Shown here in pieces: positions 40,896 to 52,486 of a stretch of DNA of 64,000 nt. This DNA comes from Craterostigma plantagineum (lineage: Eukaryota; Streptophyta; Magnoliopsida; Lamiales; Linderniaceae): positions 124,001 through 188,000 of the forward strand of contig JAPQWV010000355.1 of assembly GCA_027422505.1 (NCBI GenBank), read 5' to 3'. The notes beneath the pieces were generated by a model that was not told the origin of the DNA, made no database searches, and saw only the letters and a list, made by a program, of their open reading frames with translations. Positions within the stretch are counted from its first letter, which is position 1. The number at the start of each line of letters is the position of its first letter. The translations under genes and the position numbers were made by a program.

Positions 40896-42709
40896 GAATA
40901 TGCCCTCGAATGCTATACGAGGATTAGATTGTATAGGGCATTAGATTATTTATCATTCGACCTTTTGTGTAATAAGATATTTTCGTGTGTTTAATGAAAG
41001 GCATTGTTCGTTTATTGGATATAAGAGTTCTTTCCTTAGCATCCGGTAAAGCAATAAATGAACAAATCCAAATGTGTCGAGTTGAGTCACTGTTCTCGAT
41101 GGGTACGAGAGAGGAAGGCACCAGTGGACTCTTAACCTCGAACATTAGAAGTCCGTAAGCCTGAGGCTCTAGTTGGGTGCTGGATAACCGATCACGGCTT
41201 ATTTGTCGATGACCTATCATGTGCCGATATCTCGCTTGGAAGCGGAGGTTTGTGATACGAATCGAATCAAGGGATTGACTCGTTTCATGGACAGTGACTC
41301 ACGGGTCGTACGATCGAACATGGCTTTTTACTCAAGGAGTGTCAATGACCGACGACAACACTATAGTAGTCTGCGCGAACCTTAGATCGAAAGGGGCTTT
41401 GACGGAGTTGACATCGAAGTCTCGACTGTCGCTGGTTCCCCTCGAGTTCTTGATGACGATTTGTTATTGCCGGGCTTAGACCTCTGAGTACGGATTTGTC
41501 TCGCAAGTAATCGAGATAAGTGTCCTATGAGGACGACCACGTCCTTGGCCAAGGTATTGAACTAACTCATGTGAGACATGGAGGGTAGTTTGGTAATTTG
41601 CCTCGTCTCCGTTTTATCATATAATCGAGTTTAGTGAGTTTGACATAGACCATGGCTCTCAATTGATTGGGACAGAGCTGAAGGGTTTATACGTAGCATT
41701 GTTATCTATAGTGATGTTCTGGGATAAAGACTAGGTCGAAATTCGCACTCGAATCGGGTTACGGTCCGATACTGCGGAGTTGGCAAGGTAACTATCGGAC
41801 TCTTGGATTCCTCCCTTGCTGATTGATTCGAACCTAGAGAGTCGAGCTTAAAATGGATCATCAACGTGTACTGATAAGAAGAGTAAGTGTTTTGGGCCTT
41901 AACAGGCCTTGGGCTGTTGGGCCACGCCTTAATGGGCCTCGGGCCATTTATTGGATCGAAGTTGGACTTCTTATGAAACTAACTTTAAGACTTGGGCTTG
42001 GCCAAGTGCTTAATGGGCTTGAGGATAAAATTGAATTTCACCTTAATCTAATTTCGAAATATACCTTTGAGGGTATTTTTTGCATATTTGATATAAATAA
42101 ATATGGAATAAAATATTTGGAATATTATTTATTTAATTTATGAAATTAAATTAGGAATTTCATACCATATACTTAGTTTGGTTTGGTATTTAAGTTAGTT
42201 TTCTAATAATAGTAAGTTTTCTTAAGTTTGGATTTGGAATTCAAAAGAGAGTAAGATTTGGCAAAAATCTCTCACGCTTTAAGCACTAAGATATTGAAAT
42301 CCAAGCCTTTAAATAGGCTAAGAACTTCGTGCTCCAAAGGTAGAGAAAAAAGAGGTGATTATCGAAATCAACCAAAGGCACAAAACACACACCGAACGCA
42401 CACATGTTTCTCCCACGCGACGTCTCAGTTCTCTCTACCCATCTTCAGAGAATTGATTTCGTGGCACACTGCGAGGTCGGCATGACGATCTAATGCCACC
42501 ACTACCATCGACGAAGTCTTGAAGAAAAGGACGAGGAGCTGCCACTCACGTCAACTGGTAATTCTCTACGGGTTTGACCCGCTCTATTGCATGTCTATGT
42601 GTTACTATTTTGATCCGACCTACGAGGGCAATGGGGGAACGCAGAAAATTTTTGTTCTGCACCGTTTTCGGGGACGTGGCGTCTCCGGGAGACACCGGGT
42701 AACCCAACA
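40890..42709 (+). repeat. 3' LTR of copia D
   Basis: It starts TGTTAGGAATATG after a PPT and ends GGTAACCCAACA (TG...CA), about 1.82 kb. No ORF of note. The 5' LTR is missing and the right flank belongs to the Sirevirus spacer, so copia D inserted there or was joined to it. Confidence 0.78.
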
Positions 42710-45029
42710 TGCTACAGTGAAAAGAACTTAGAGAATTTTGCTAAGTATTAAACATTATACGCGTGGTACTGTAGCCGAAAAATTTACGATCGAGAAAAAA
42801 TTTCGTGTAAATTTACGATCGAGAAAATTGATTTCAACGTAAATTTACGATGGAGAAATTTTTTGCGCGTGAATAAAATGTTCGCCGTTATCTAGCAAGA
42901 AAGTATTTCCATTTTAAAATAATTTTTCGTTGCTAAATTTTACGATCGAGAAAATTGACAACAAGAAACTAGGTGACTCGTCGAGAAAATTTTTGATCGA
43001 TTGAAATCATCTCTACGTACTTTTACTATCGAGAAATTTTGTCGTCGAAAAATTAATTTTATCGCCGCTAAAATTTTAGACCGAGAACAAATTGAAATCG
43101 AGATTACTGCTTTGATGGTAAGTTTTGCGCTCGAACTTAATCGCATCTATTTTATCAATTTCACTCTTAAGTTTTTCGCTCGCATAAAATTTCCAATTAG
43201 ATTTCTCGATATTAAGTATCTTTTCAACGTCATTTATCTTAACGACTAAGTCAGAATTTAGCGATCGAAAACCTTATTCGATTCAAACAGTAATTCAATC
43301 GAATCTAAATTCAATTGACACTGTTTGCGCTTGAAAAAGTTTTTCGACAGATTCAAACATTCAAAAACCCAGTTTAAGTCGAAACTCAGATTCTAACTTT
43401 AAGACGCGGATTTTCTTAAAATCAATACTATCAGATGAAGCGAAAACATTGAAACTATCTTAATATGCAAACATTAATCCAGATAAACACGTAGATAGAC
43501 CTTAATCTTTGCAAGATAGTATACGGGTTTTCACAGTTTGAAGAACAATCGAATACCTAATCCTAATCAAGCGAATAACTACAAAATTCAGATGCAAACG
43601 ATGTTAAATGCACGCAAACATCATATAGATGTCGATTCTACCTTAAAAAGACGATTATGGGTGAAAATTCGAAGGATTTTGAGTTAAAATAGGTTCGTCT
43701 TTTTAAGTTTTGAGAAAGAATTTGATAAGACAATGTTAATTTTTTGATTAGGTCTGCGTGAGATAAAGTTTTTCGACTGCTAAAACGTGACTTTTTCTAT
43801 TTGGGCTTGATTGGACGTTTGAGTTCACGTATGAAACAGGCCCAATTATAGTTTTTCGCTCGAGAAACTCCGATAGAGAATTTTCAATTGGTTCCTGTTT
43901 AATTTTCGCTCAACAAATTGGAAGCGAAAATTACCATTTGGTCCCAAATCAATTTTCGCTCGAGAATCCGCGATCGAAAATTACAAAATTCGCCCAAATC
44001 TTTCGATAGTAAGTTTTTCTACGATTTCAGATTGATCCCTATTTCACTTAATAATCACACATTTAACCCCCCCCCCCCCCCCTCGTTTATTAAAATTGGA
44101 GTGTAATTAACCCCTGAGATTCCGAGCTGTGAATCTAGCTTCAAATTAGCTTTTCGATCACTCTGCAATACTTGGAACAAAAAATGTCGAAATGTTAGAG
44201 TTAATCATTGCTAACTTTTAACAAAGTCTCCCCCTTAATTTCTGCATGAATGCCTTAAAGTCCATATTGTGTAACTTCGTGACATCCTCCTCATTGTGGT
44301 GCGCTTTGTATCATTTTTCGGTCATAAAATTTCTGCAACACTTAGAGAAAAGATATCAAAAATATTTGAAGCTCAAGGCATTATATTTTGTAAATGCTCA
44401 CCCTCAAATAATGCGCCTAAATTGATATATTACGCAAAGTCATAAAATCAATCCAAGTCAAAATTCATAAAACACGCAATTGATCATTTTAGCCTAGATA
44501 CATGGTCCCATACTCATGTATTCAAAATTTTGCGCGAGGGTATGAGCAAAAACAAATATTCGCATTTTTAACAATTCAGCTCAAATGCAAAGTAATACTG
44601 CATATCAGAGTGTGCGAAAAATAACAAAATATCGCTTTTAATCAATTCTGCATAGATGCAAGTTAATATTGCATATTAAAATGTGCGTGAAATATTTTAT
44701 ATGTATAATTTTTTGATTTTTCATAACATATAGTAAGAAAAAAAAATTCAAGAAATATTATTATTATATATAGTATGGGGTCAGATTATTTTGCTTCGAT
44801 CATTGTCACATCTAAAATTTCACAAGACACTTGCCATGATCATATGCCGTCAAGTCACGTCAGCAAACTATAGTCCTAAGTTCAAAGTATGATCAATTTC
44901 GACAACTCTCACTGGGTTTACTCTAGCGCTCATTTGTTTTTACCTTGGGATTATTATATTTATATCACTCAAGTCAACACAAGCAATATTAAGTCAATAT
45001 ACCTGTGATCGAGGCGATTTTATCATTTC
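42710..45029 (-). other. Second copy of the Sirevirus spacer, distal part
   Basis: The reverse complement of about 18060-19990, recognisable throughout: TCGATCG-rich block (42775-43985), a C run (44069-44082), GGTCAGATTATTTTGCTTCG (44778) and ACCTGTGATCGAG (45001). It ends in ATTTC, the duplicated target of the gypsy element that follows, and resumes at 55291. No coding sequence. Confidence 0.82.
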
Positions 45030-47832
45030 TGTGGCGCCCCGCCATCTACTAACCTTTCTAACGTTATCTTACGTGACTAAATATAATATAAAGTAAACAA
45101 TACGCGAAAATGCGTATTAAATTTTTCCTTTTATATAAAGGAATTCATCATGTACATGCTCAAAATATCGCTCCAACCCTATATACAAGGGAAGTGTATA
45201 AGTGCGAAGCAAAAGAAACCCTAACGCCCGGCCACACAGGTCGCATCCATGTACACACCACCCCCAAAAGTCGTTGGAAGCTTCAAAAGGTAAGCCTTGC
45301 CATCAAACGATCACGTATCGTGGTCGCGTGTACCTACAACACATAAACTAAGGGGTGAGCTATAAAGCTCAGTAAGTAGGAATATGCAATGTCGTGAACG
45401 TGAAAACCCCGCAAAGGCATCCAGGCCAATGCATCCCACACCTCGTAAATCAAACTCAATCTCATATCTCTCAGGGCCCTCGGCTAACTTGCTATGCACC
45501 ATAAAGAGCTCTAATCCAACATGGATAAACGTGGCAGCGACCTACGCTGGGTAGCCTACGCTAGATTTCCATAGGTCGCACCCTCCCAGGTCGTCCCCTC
45601 TGCCGTGCAGTAGCCCACGCTTGTAGCCTACGCTGGTTAGCCTACGCTAGGGTTCCCCCCTAGGTCGCTCATTCCCAGGTCGCACCCTCTAGGTCGCATC
45701 CCTCCGCTATCAGGGCATCAAGCCAAATAAAATAAACAGGGCAGAAGCCCAAATAAATATATAATATAATCGACGACGCACCACGCCGTCATGGTGCCAT
45801 AGAAGTAGCCCTGACTCAACTGCGAGTCGACATCAAATGCCTATATCGGCAAATATCATTCGCCCTCGGGCGATAAATACTGTGCACGCTCATCTCACAT
45901 AAACCCCGAATGTCTCGTGCATGCACATGGATATGCAACGTGAATTAATATCGTAAGCACTTACCATGCAGAAGCATGTCAAATAATTGACGTAATAATA
46001 TAAACACCCAAGCACATAGTCACGTAAGCACATACAAATAAATTATGTGTTGTAGTTGAAATTCCCACTTACCTGGTATCCTTAGCTATTTAATTTATCG
46101 TACGGTAAGTCGCTAACCTTCGAACCCTAAGTATACAAACATATAAAATTAGGGTTTGTTAGTCTAATTTAATTTCACAAAATTGGCTTAATTTGAAAAC
46201 CCTAGTTTTGACTTCTAAATTTCGAAACCAATTTTGAAACGGACCTCGACATAGTTTTGACCTAAATTTCGAGATGGTTATGAGGTGGATCTCGAGTGGA
46301 ATTGCACAATGTTATTAATATAAATCTCGGTATGTAGATAAATCTCGAACTCGACACAATTTTGGCCTAAATCTCGATAGCACTTGAATACAAATCACGA
46401 GCTTGGATTATCTGTAAATCTCGAATCTGGTTATGTATAGCTCTCGATATAGACTTGGGACATAACATGAATCTCGATATTATCAATGATCTCGACATTA
46501 CACTAGAGATTTCGATGTTCATTGTATGAGTAAATCTCGACATGTGAAGTTGGATTTCGATACTACACCTCAAGATAGTTCTCGAGATTTTTACATGTCG
46601 ACATCATACTATATCCATAAATCTGATTAATATATTATTTTCAATATCCTAGGCACAAGGGTTATACCAATGAACATACGAATCAATACTAAGTTAACTA
46701 TCGAAGTTCATCCAATTAAACACTCCAATTTCATACCTTTAGAATTTCATTTACTCACAGTTGCTCTTCCTTTTAGAAAGTTACTTCAAATTTACTAATT
46801 CTCAGTCATAACGTAAGCTTATATAAATTTAAACAGCCGTATTAGCATGAATTTAAGCTCAACAATTAGGGTTTTCAAATTCTTGTCATACCCGCAAGTT
46901 ATTTCAATGACTTCCCAAAATTCCAACCCTAAGACTTTATTACTCGACAAGTTATCTTACTATCTGAACATCAAATTATCTATCCTGTAATCCTTCCGTT
47001 CTTACGGATTTTCTGACTTAAATAAATATATGTAACTTGTTAACTTAACAAAAATTCCAGAAATTAGGGATTTCAACTACATGTTTTACTCGAAACTTTC
47101 CTCTAATTTCTATTACTTTACAGAAATAAAATAAGCATGAGCTAGAATCAAATTTACATGATATGAGTATGATTTTTACTTACCAAATGTTCAAAATCTG
47201 CTTTGTTGTGTGTTGTTTAGATTGACCGTGTCTTCTCCTTGTTAGAGTTATGGAGTTTCTTTCTATTACCTTTTCACTTATAAGGTTTTTAGTTTATAAT
47301 CTAATGGATATATATTAAAGTGCTTAGGAAGATGTGAATGAAAGGACAAGGAGGTGATAAACTTTCCTCCTAAACTAAGCAACGTCTCCTTTTAGTTATA
47401 TGATTATATCTTATTAAGTCTATATGGATTATGATTGGTCTAGTTCATTTCTCTGTGTTGCCCGAATCTTCACACTAAAATCGGCCTCATATTTTCAAGA
47501 GTTATCCAAGTGTTTACGCCTAAAATCGTCCGTTTAAGATTCAATTGCTCAGTGACTATAAGCCTTATAAATATATAATCAGCCGAACCTTATTCTATTT
47601 TAATCGATCGAATCTTGGTCTTTAATTTCAATTAATCAATGTTCATGCCATGTATAAATGCTAGCCAATTTCTCGAAGTTCTAAGGTCATTACCTAAGTC
47701 ATATGTCACGTTAAGTACATATAACATATAGCACGTAATAGAGACTGTAACATATATATCATGCAGTCACATAATCACATAATATATATGCAACTTTATT
47801 GGCCGGCTTGCTTACGGGACTCGGGTATTACA
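45030..47832 (-). repeat. 3' LTR of the complete gypsy element
   Basis: 2,803 bp, TGTGGCGCC to GGGTATTACA. It contains a TAGCCTACGC repeat cluster (45550-45660), a block of TCTCGA motifs (46240-46620) and the TTCCTTTTATATAAAGGAA palindrome near its left end (45124-45142). Confidence 0.95.
46240..46620. repeat. Degenerate ATCTCGA repeat block in the LTR
   Basis: About 13 copies of ATCTCGA or ATTTCGA in about 380 bp, irregular spacing of 15-45 bp (for example AAATCTCGAACTCG and AAATCTCGATAGC). The same block occurs in the right LTR at 53695-54055. Confidence 0.8.
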
Positions 47833-47846
47833 TCCTTCCCCCCTTA
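47833..47846 (-). other. Polypurine tract of the complete gypsy element
   Basis: On minus the sequence reads TAAGGGGGGAAGGA directly before the LTR start. Confidence 0.92.
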
Positions 47847-47867
47847 AAAGGGATTTCGGCCCCGAAA

Positions 47868-48083
47868 TTAGGCAGGGAGAAATAACTCAGGGTAACGGTT
47901 CCTCATATCATCTTCCCGTTCCCACGTAGCTTCCTCTGTTGACTGATTATGCCATAACACTTTTACTAACGGGATTTCCTTATTCCGCAATTGCTTTACT
48001 TCGTGCATCAAAATTTCTACAGGTTTTTCCTCATAACTCAAGTCGGGCTTGAGCTGTTGGTAAAAACTTTCGTTATTTAACAC
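47868..48083 (-). CDS. Chromodomain-like C-terminus of integrase
   Basis: A 71-residue open frame read on minus. The pattern KQLRNKEIPLVKVLWHNQS followed by EEATWEREDDMRNRYPELF matches the C-terminal chromodomain of plant chromovirus integrases (VKVxW...EATWE...M...YP.LF), which directs insertion to chromatin carrying particular histone marks. It is separated from the integrase body by a frame change near 48100, where an [11 protein letters not shown] sequence is visible in the other frame. Confidence 0.85.
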   Translation of the reverse strand: MLNNESFYQQLKPDLSYEEKPVEILMHEVKQLRNKEIPLVKVLWHNQSTEEATWEREDDMRNRYPELFLPA

Positions 48084-48109
48084 ATGATTGGGATCTCCGA
48101 CGTATTTTC

Positions 48110-48700
48110 TTAACGTTGATATGTGAAAGACATCGTGAACCTGAGCAATGACGCTGGTAATTCCAACTTGTAAGCAACTTCACCAACTTTCTTTATTATT
48201 CTAAATGGTCCGATATACCTAGAACTCAGTTTGCCTTTCTTTCCAAACCGCTTCACGCCTTTCATTGGGAATACCTTTAGGAATACCCAATCATCTGCTG
48301 TAAACTCTAGTGGTCTTCGCTTTTGGTCTGCGTAACTCTTCTGTCTACTCTGGGCCGTCCGCATTCTTTCACGTACTTTAGAAATGGCCTCCGTCATTTC
48401 TTGTACTAAGTTAGGACCTAATATATCTCGCTCGCCAATCTCATCCCAGTGTATTGGAGATCTGCACTTACGCCCGTACAGAGCTTCGTATGGAGCCATA
48501 CCAATAGTCGCGTGGTAACTATTATTGTACGAGAACTCTATCAGTGGAAGATATTTACTCCAGTTCCCTTTAAAGTCAAGTACACATGCCCTCAACATGT
48601 CTTCCAGTGTTTGAATTGTTCGTTCTGACTGCCCATCAGTTTGAGGATGATAGGAAGTACTGAAAGAAAGTTTGGTTCCCATTGCCTTCTGTAGGCTCAT
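48110..48700 (-). CDS. Gypsy integrase, C-terminal part of core and GPY/F module
   Basis: A 196-residue frame on minus: [24 protein letters not shown] (with the catalytic Glu), then [27 protein letters not shown], and the module [19 protein letters not shown] that defines GPY/F-type integrases. The frame starts one base out of register with the upstream core; the frameshift lies near 48700, so the protein is split. Confidence 0.92.
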   Translation of the reverse strand: MSLQKAMGTKLSFSTSYHPQTDGQSERTIQTLEDMLRACVLDFKGNWSKYLPLIEFSYNNSYHATIGMAPYEALYGRKCRSPIHWDEIGERDILGPNLVQEMTEAISKVRERMRTAQSRQKSYADQKRRPLEFTADDWVFLKVFPMKGVKRFGKKGKLSSRYIGPFRIIKKVGEVAYKLELPASLLRFTMSFTYQR

Positions 48701-49133
48701 CCAGAACTTAGACAGGACCTCGAATCGCGGTCGGAAATGATTGATATTGGAACTCCGTGAAGTCGAACTATTTCTTGCACATACAATTCTGCGTATCGCT
48801 CCAAGGAGAATGTTGAATTGATCGGCAAAAAGTGGGCAGATTTGGTCAATCGATCAACGATTACCCAAACGGCATCGTGGCCTTTCACTGTTTTCGGCAA
48901 GCCAACGACGAAGTCCATAGTGGTATGGTCCCATTTCCATTCTGATACTAGAAAAGACTGTAATGTTCCTGCCTGTCGTTGGTGCTCCATTTTTATCTAT
49001 TGGCAAGTTAAACAGTGACTTACAAACGTCGCTATTTCTCTTTTCATTCCTGGCCAACAATAGTGACTTCGTAAGTCTCTATACATCTTGGTTGCTCCGG
49101 GGTGTATTGAATATACTGTAGCATGTGCTTCCG
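48697..49133 (-). pseudogene. Gypsy integrase, zinc finger and N-terminal core (broken)
   Basis: Read on minus: zinc-finger segment HPGATKMYRDLRSHYCWPGM ending in CLTCQ, then an amber stop (TAG at 48997-48999) where a Gln is usual, then [37 protein letters not shown] and ISDRDSRS, covering the first two catalytic Asp residues. The frame is lost after ISDRD near 48700. Confidence 0.9.
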
Positions 49134-50640
49134 TCATAATAGTCTTTCAAAGCTCCGCATTATTGGGCACGTATAAGCGATTCTTGTAATATAAGATTCC
49201 ATCTTCTCGTATTTCAAAATCAGAGGGCATTTTTCTTTTTGCACACCTTTAATCTTCAAATAGAAATCATCATTTTCTTGCGTATTCCTGAGCTGCTCAA
49301 TTAATGTAGGTTGGAGAGTTAGTGCCGCCAGTTTCACTTCGACTTCGCCAAATTGTACTACTTCCACTTCGAGTTGTTGTAGCTCCGCGCTCACAGCTTT
49401 TCGGCTTAATGCATCGGCGACTACATTTGCTTTGCCTGGGTGGTAATTAATTACGCAGTCATAATCTTTAACAAGCTCCAGCCACCGTCGCTGTCTCATA
49501 TTTAACTCCTTCTGGGTGAAGAAGTATTTCAGACTCTTGTGGTCCGTGAAAATTTCGCATCGTTCACCGTATAGATAGTGCCCCCAGATCTTCAAAGCAA
49601 AGACTACTGCGGCGAGTTCCAAATCATGAGTCGGGTAATTCTTTTCATATTCTTTTAACTGTCGGGAAGCATACGCAACCACGTTCCCATTTTGCATTAA
49701 TACACATCCCAGACCATTTTTCGAAGCATCGCTGTATACTGAAAATCCTCCGGTCCCTGTGGATATCGTCAAAACTGGGGCCGATGTGAGTCGTTTCTTT
49801 AACTCCTGAAAACTCTGTTCGCACGCGTCGCTCCAGTGAAATGGGGCATTCTTTTTCATCAACTTCGTTAATGTTGAGGCGATCTTCGAGAAGTCTTTAA
49901 TAAATTTTCTGTAATACCCCGCTAAGCCAAGAAAACTACGTACTTCGGTGACATTGGTGGGCTGGGGCCAGTTATTTATTGCTTCGATTTTGCCTGGGTC
50001 TACGGAAATTTCTGCTCCCGAGATAACGTGTCCCAAAAATGCGACTTGACTCAGCCAGAACTCACATTTCTTGAATTTAGCGTATAACTCTTTTTCTCGT
50101 AATACCTCAAGGACGATCTTCAAGTGTTGTCTGTGTTCCTCCTTTGTTTTAGAATAGATAAGGATGTCATCGATAAATACGATGACAAATTTGTCCAGAA
50201 ATGGCTTGAACACGCGATTCATCAGGTCCATAAATGCTGCTGGCGCATTAGTCAGCCCAAAAGGCATGACTAAGAACTCGTAGTGTCCATATCTTGTACT
50301 GAAAACGGTCTTTGGAACGTCTTCCTCTCGAATCTTCAACTGGAGATATCCCGATCTTAAGTCTATTTTTGAGAACACCGTTGCACCTTGCAATTGATCA
50401 AATAGATCATCAATTCTCGGCAGAGGATACTTGTTTTTTATTGTGATCTTATTCAATTCTCTGTAATCGATACATAGTCGCATTGATCCGTCCTTCTTTT
50501 TAACAAACAGGACCGGTGCTCCCCATGGTGAGAAGCTAGGCTGAATGAATCCCTTCTATAATAATTCATCTAGCTACCCTTTCAGTTCCTTAAACTCGGT
50601 TGGAGCTAACCGGTAAGGAGCCTTCGAAATTGGTGCAGCT
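49134..50640 (-). CDS. Gypsy reverse transcriptase and RNase H
   Basis: A long open frame (49134-50555), preceded by two amber codons (50556-50558 and 50574-50576) within the approach region ([16 protein letters not shown] lies just before the Met at 50483). [50 protein letters not shown] and catalytic FIDD in [10 protein letters not shown] (residues 103-106 from 50483), which is the gypsy form of YVDD. Thumb/connection [12 protein letters not shown]. RNase [37 protein letters not shown] and ADALSRK. Copies RNA into DNA and removes the template. The core is intact; upstream stops prevent synthesis as a polyprotein. Confidence 0.95.
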
Positions 50641-50647
50641 CCAGGTA

Positions 50648-51367
50648 TTAGATCGATCGTGAATTGGATCTCACGATCATGAGGGAGTGTAAACCTTCTG
50701 GAAAAACATCGGGAAATTCTCGTACTACTGGAATTTTTTCTAATTTCGGGGACAAGCGTTCCTCTGATGTTATTGCAAAAATGAGGTATGCTTCACATCC
50801 CGCTTTGATCAAACGTCGGGCCTTCAATGCCGAAATCTTCGGAATACATTTTCCTTTAACTATTCCAGTAAAGACGAATGGTTCACTTTTCTCTAAGCTG
50901 AACGTGACTGTCTTGTGGTTACAATCGATCACAGTCCTATATTTAGACAGCCAGTCCATTCCTAAGATTACTTCATAATCGTTCATCGGAATAATTGTGA
51001 GGTCTACAGGTAGTTCTCTATCACTAACTAATACTGGACAATCTCGTAAGATTAGGCTAGTTCGGGTCGAAGCCCCATGTGGAATAGTTACATTATACTC
51101 ACACTCAGATTGTTGAGGTGTAATCCCGAGTCTCGCCACATATTTAGATGATGCAAATGAATGCGAGGCTCTTGAGTCTATTAATATGCATGTCGGGGTA
51201 TGGTGTATAGATAAGGTACCTGCTACTACTGACGGGTCGGTCTCTGCTTCCTCGGACGTCATGTTATATACACGAGCTGGTACAGTTGGTGGCCTCGCCT
51301 GGCCTGCAGTTTGACTTCCGGAAGTGTTCTCCGGCATTGTTTCGCATAATGCCCTGGCCTTCCGCAT
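50648..51367 (-). CDS. Gypsy retropepsin region with altered active site
   Basis: A 239-residue frame on minus: a [18 protein letters not shown] segment leading to DSRASHSF (residues 64-70), then [16 protein letters not shown] [21 protein letters not shown], and the linker FPDVFPEGL that precedes RT. The catalytic DSG is DSR (codon 51170-51172), a single G-to-A change that should abolish cleavage. Zinc-knuckle coding overlaps in another frame at 51350-51400. Confidence 0.92.
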   Translation of the reverse strand: MRKARALCETMPENTSGSQTAGQARPPTVPARVYNMTSEEAETDPSVVAGTLSIHHTPTCILIDSRASHSFASSKYVARLGITPQQSECEYNVTIPHGASTRTSLILRDCPVLVSDRELPVDLTIIPMNDYEVILGMDWLSKYRTVIDCNHKTVTFSLEKSEPFVFTGIVKGKCIPKISALKARRLIKAGCEAYLIFAITSEERLSPKLEKIPVVREFPDVFPEGLHSLMIVRSNSRSI

Positions 51368-52328
51368 CTGAAGCAGTTATTAGTCTGTGGAGGACAGTTA
51401 CCAAAATGTCGTCTTCCACACTCTTTGGACAATTTGGTACCGGTTCGGGAAACCTTGGTGGCATCTGATTTGGTTGTTGAGGTGGTCCAGGTCTATTATG
51501 GAAATTGGGCTTTACGCCCTTCGAGAAAAACCGTTTCTTCTGGTTTCCTCCACTCCACTGTGCTCCTTGCACAAATTTTCTCTTCGCCTCTTGAGCTCGA
51601 ATGATTCGAGTCTCAGCCTATTCAGCGATTAAAGCTCTTTCTGCAGCTTGAGCGTATGTGACCCCCTGAAGCCCGGCCATATTCACGTCACGATACAATT
51701 CTGCCTTCAGGCCCTCCAGAAAGCGTTCGATCTTCAGGGCATCAGTGCTAACCATGTGAGTGGCAAACCTCGACAACTGTTCAAATTTTCTGATATACTC
51801 AGCCACAGTCATTGTCCCTTGTCGCAGGTTAATGAACTCGTTCATTCTCTGGGCTCGAACTGGAGCGGTAAAGTACTTGCTCCTGAAGAGTTCTTTGAAA
51901 CGATCCCAACTCATCGTGATCGGGTCCTCGATTGCCAAGATGGTGTCCCACCAATGGCCTGCACTTCCCCGCAGTAGAAATGCAGCACATAACACTTTCT
52001 CTTCCTCAGGGATGCGGCTGTACTGAAACATGCTTTCAAGGGTCCTTAACCAATCCTCAGCAGACGAGGGATCGATGGAGTCTTCAAATGTAGGCGGATT
52101 GAGTTTGCGAAACCTTTCCCCAACGATCTCGATTCTTTCTGCATGGGAAGGTCCGCTGGTTTGCTGCCCCTCAGTGTTTCGTTGTTGGATTAATTCTTGG
52201 ATTTGGTTAGATTGCTGACGCACTAACTCCGTAAGTTGGAGAATAGCAGTGTCATGATTATCAGTCGGTGTTTCGGGTTCTTTATCCCGATCGGAGCTCC
52301 CACTGCCTTCACTTCTTGTTCTACCCAT
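51264..52328 (-). pseudogene. Gypsy Gag
   Basis: It starts at the ATG at 52326-52328 (MGRTRSEGSG). A Gln-rich helix (LTELVRQQSNQIQELIQQR) precedes the retrotransposon Gag core: DWLRTLESMFQYSRIP, GHWWDTI, FRSKYFTAPVRAQRMNEF and EYIRKFEQLSRFA. It is open to an amber stop at 51618-51620, within AE*AE, where the related copy near 31.1 kb has Gln. Beyond it the frame continues through a basic stretch, then shifts; the zinc knuckle [14 protein letters not shown] is readable near 51350-51400 in a shifted frame. It forms the particle shell and binds RNA. 'Pseudogene' reflects the stop and shift. Confidence 0.93.
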
Positions 52329-52470
52329 CGTAAATATTCCTACCCTGATGTCCCTAAGGCCAATAAATTACGCCACACAAAGAAAAATAACAGGAACAAA
52401 AACTTACTAGCAAGGCTCCTTCCGCGCTTTTGAGTGTGTGTACATAGACAGTCTACAGAACCTGCAACCG

Positions 52471-52486
52471 AAGCTCTGATACCACC
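52471..52486 (-). promoter_or_regulatory. Primer-binding site of the complete gypsy element
   Basis: On minus the sequence reads GGTGGTATCAGAGCTT directly after the right LTR (which starts at 52487 on plus), matching the initiator tRNA-Met 3' end. It marks the right LTR as the 5' LTR. Confidence 0.93.
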
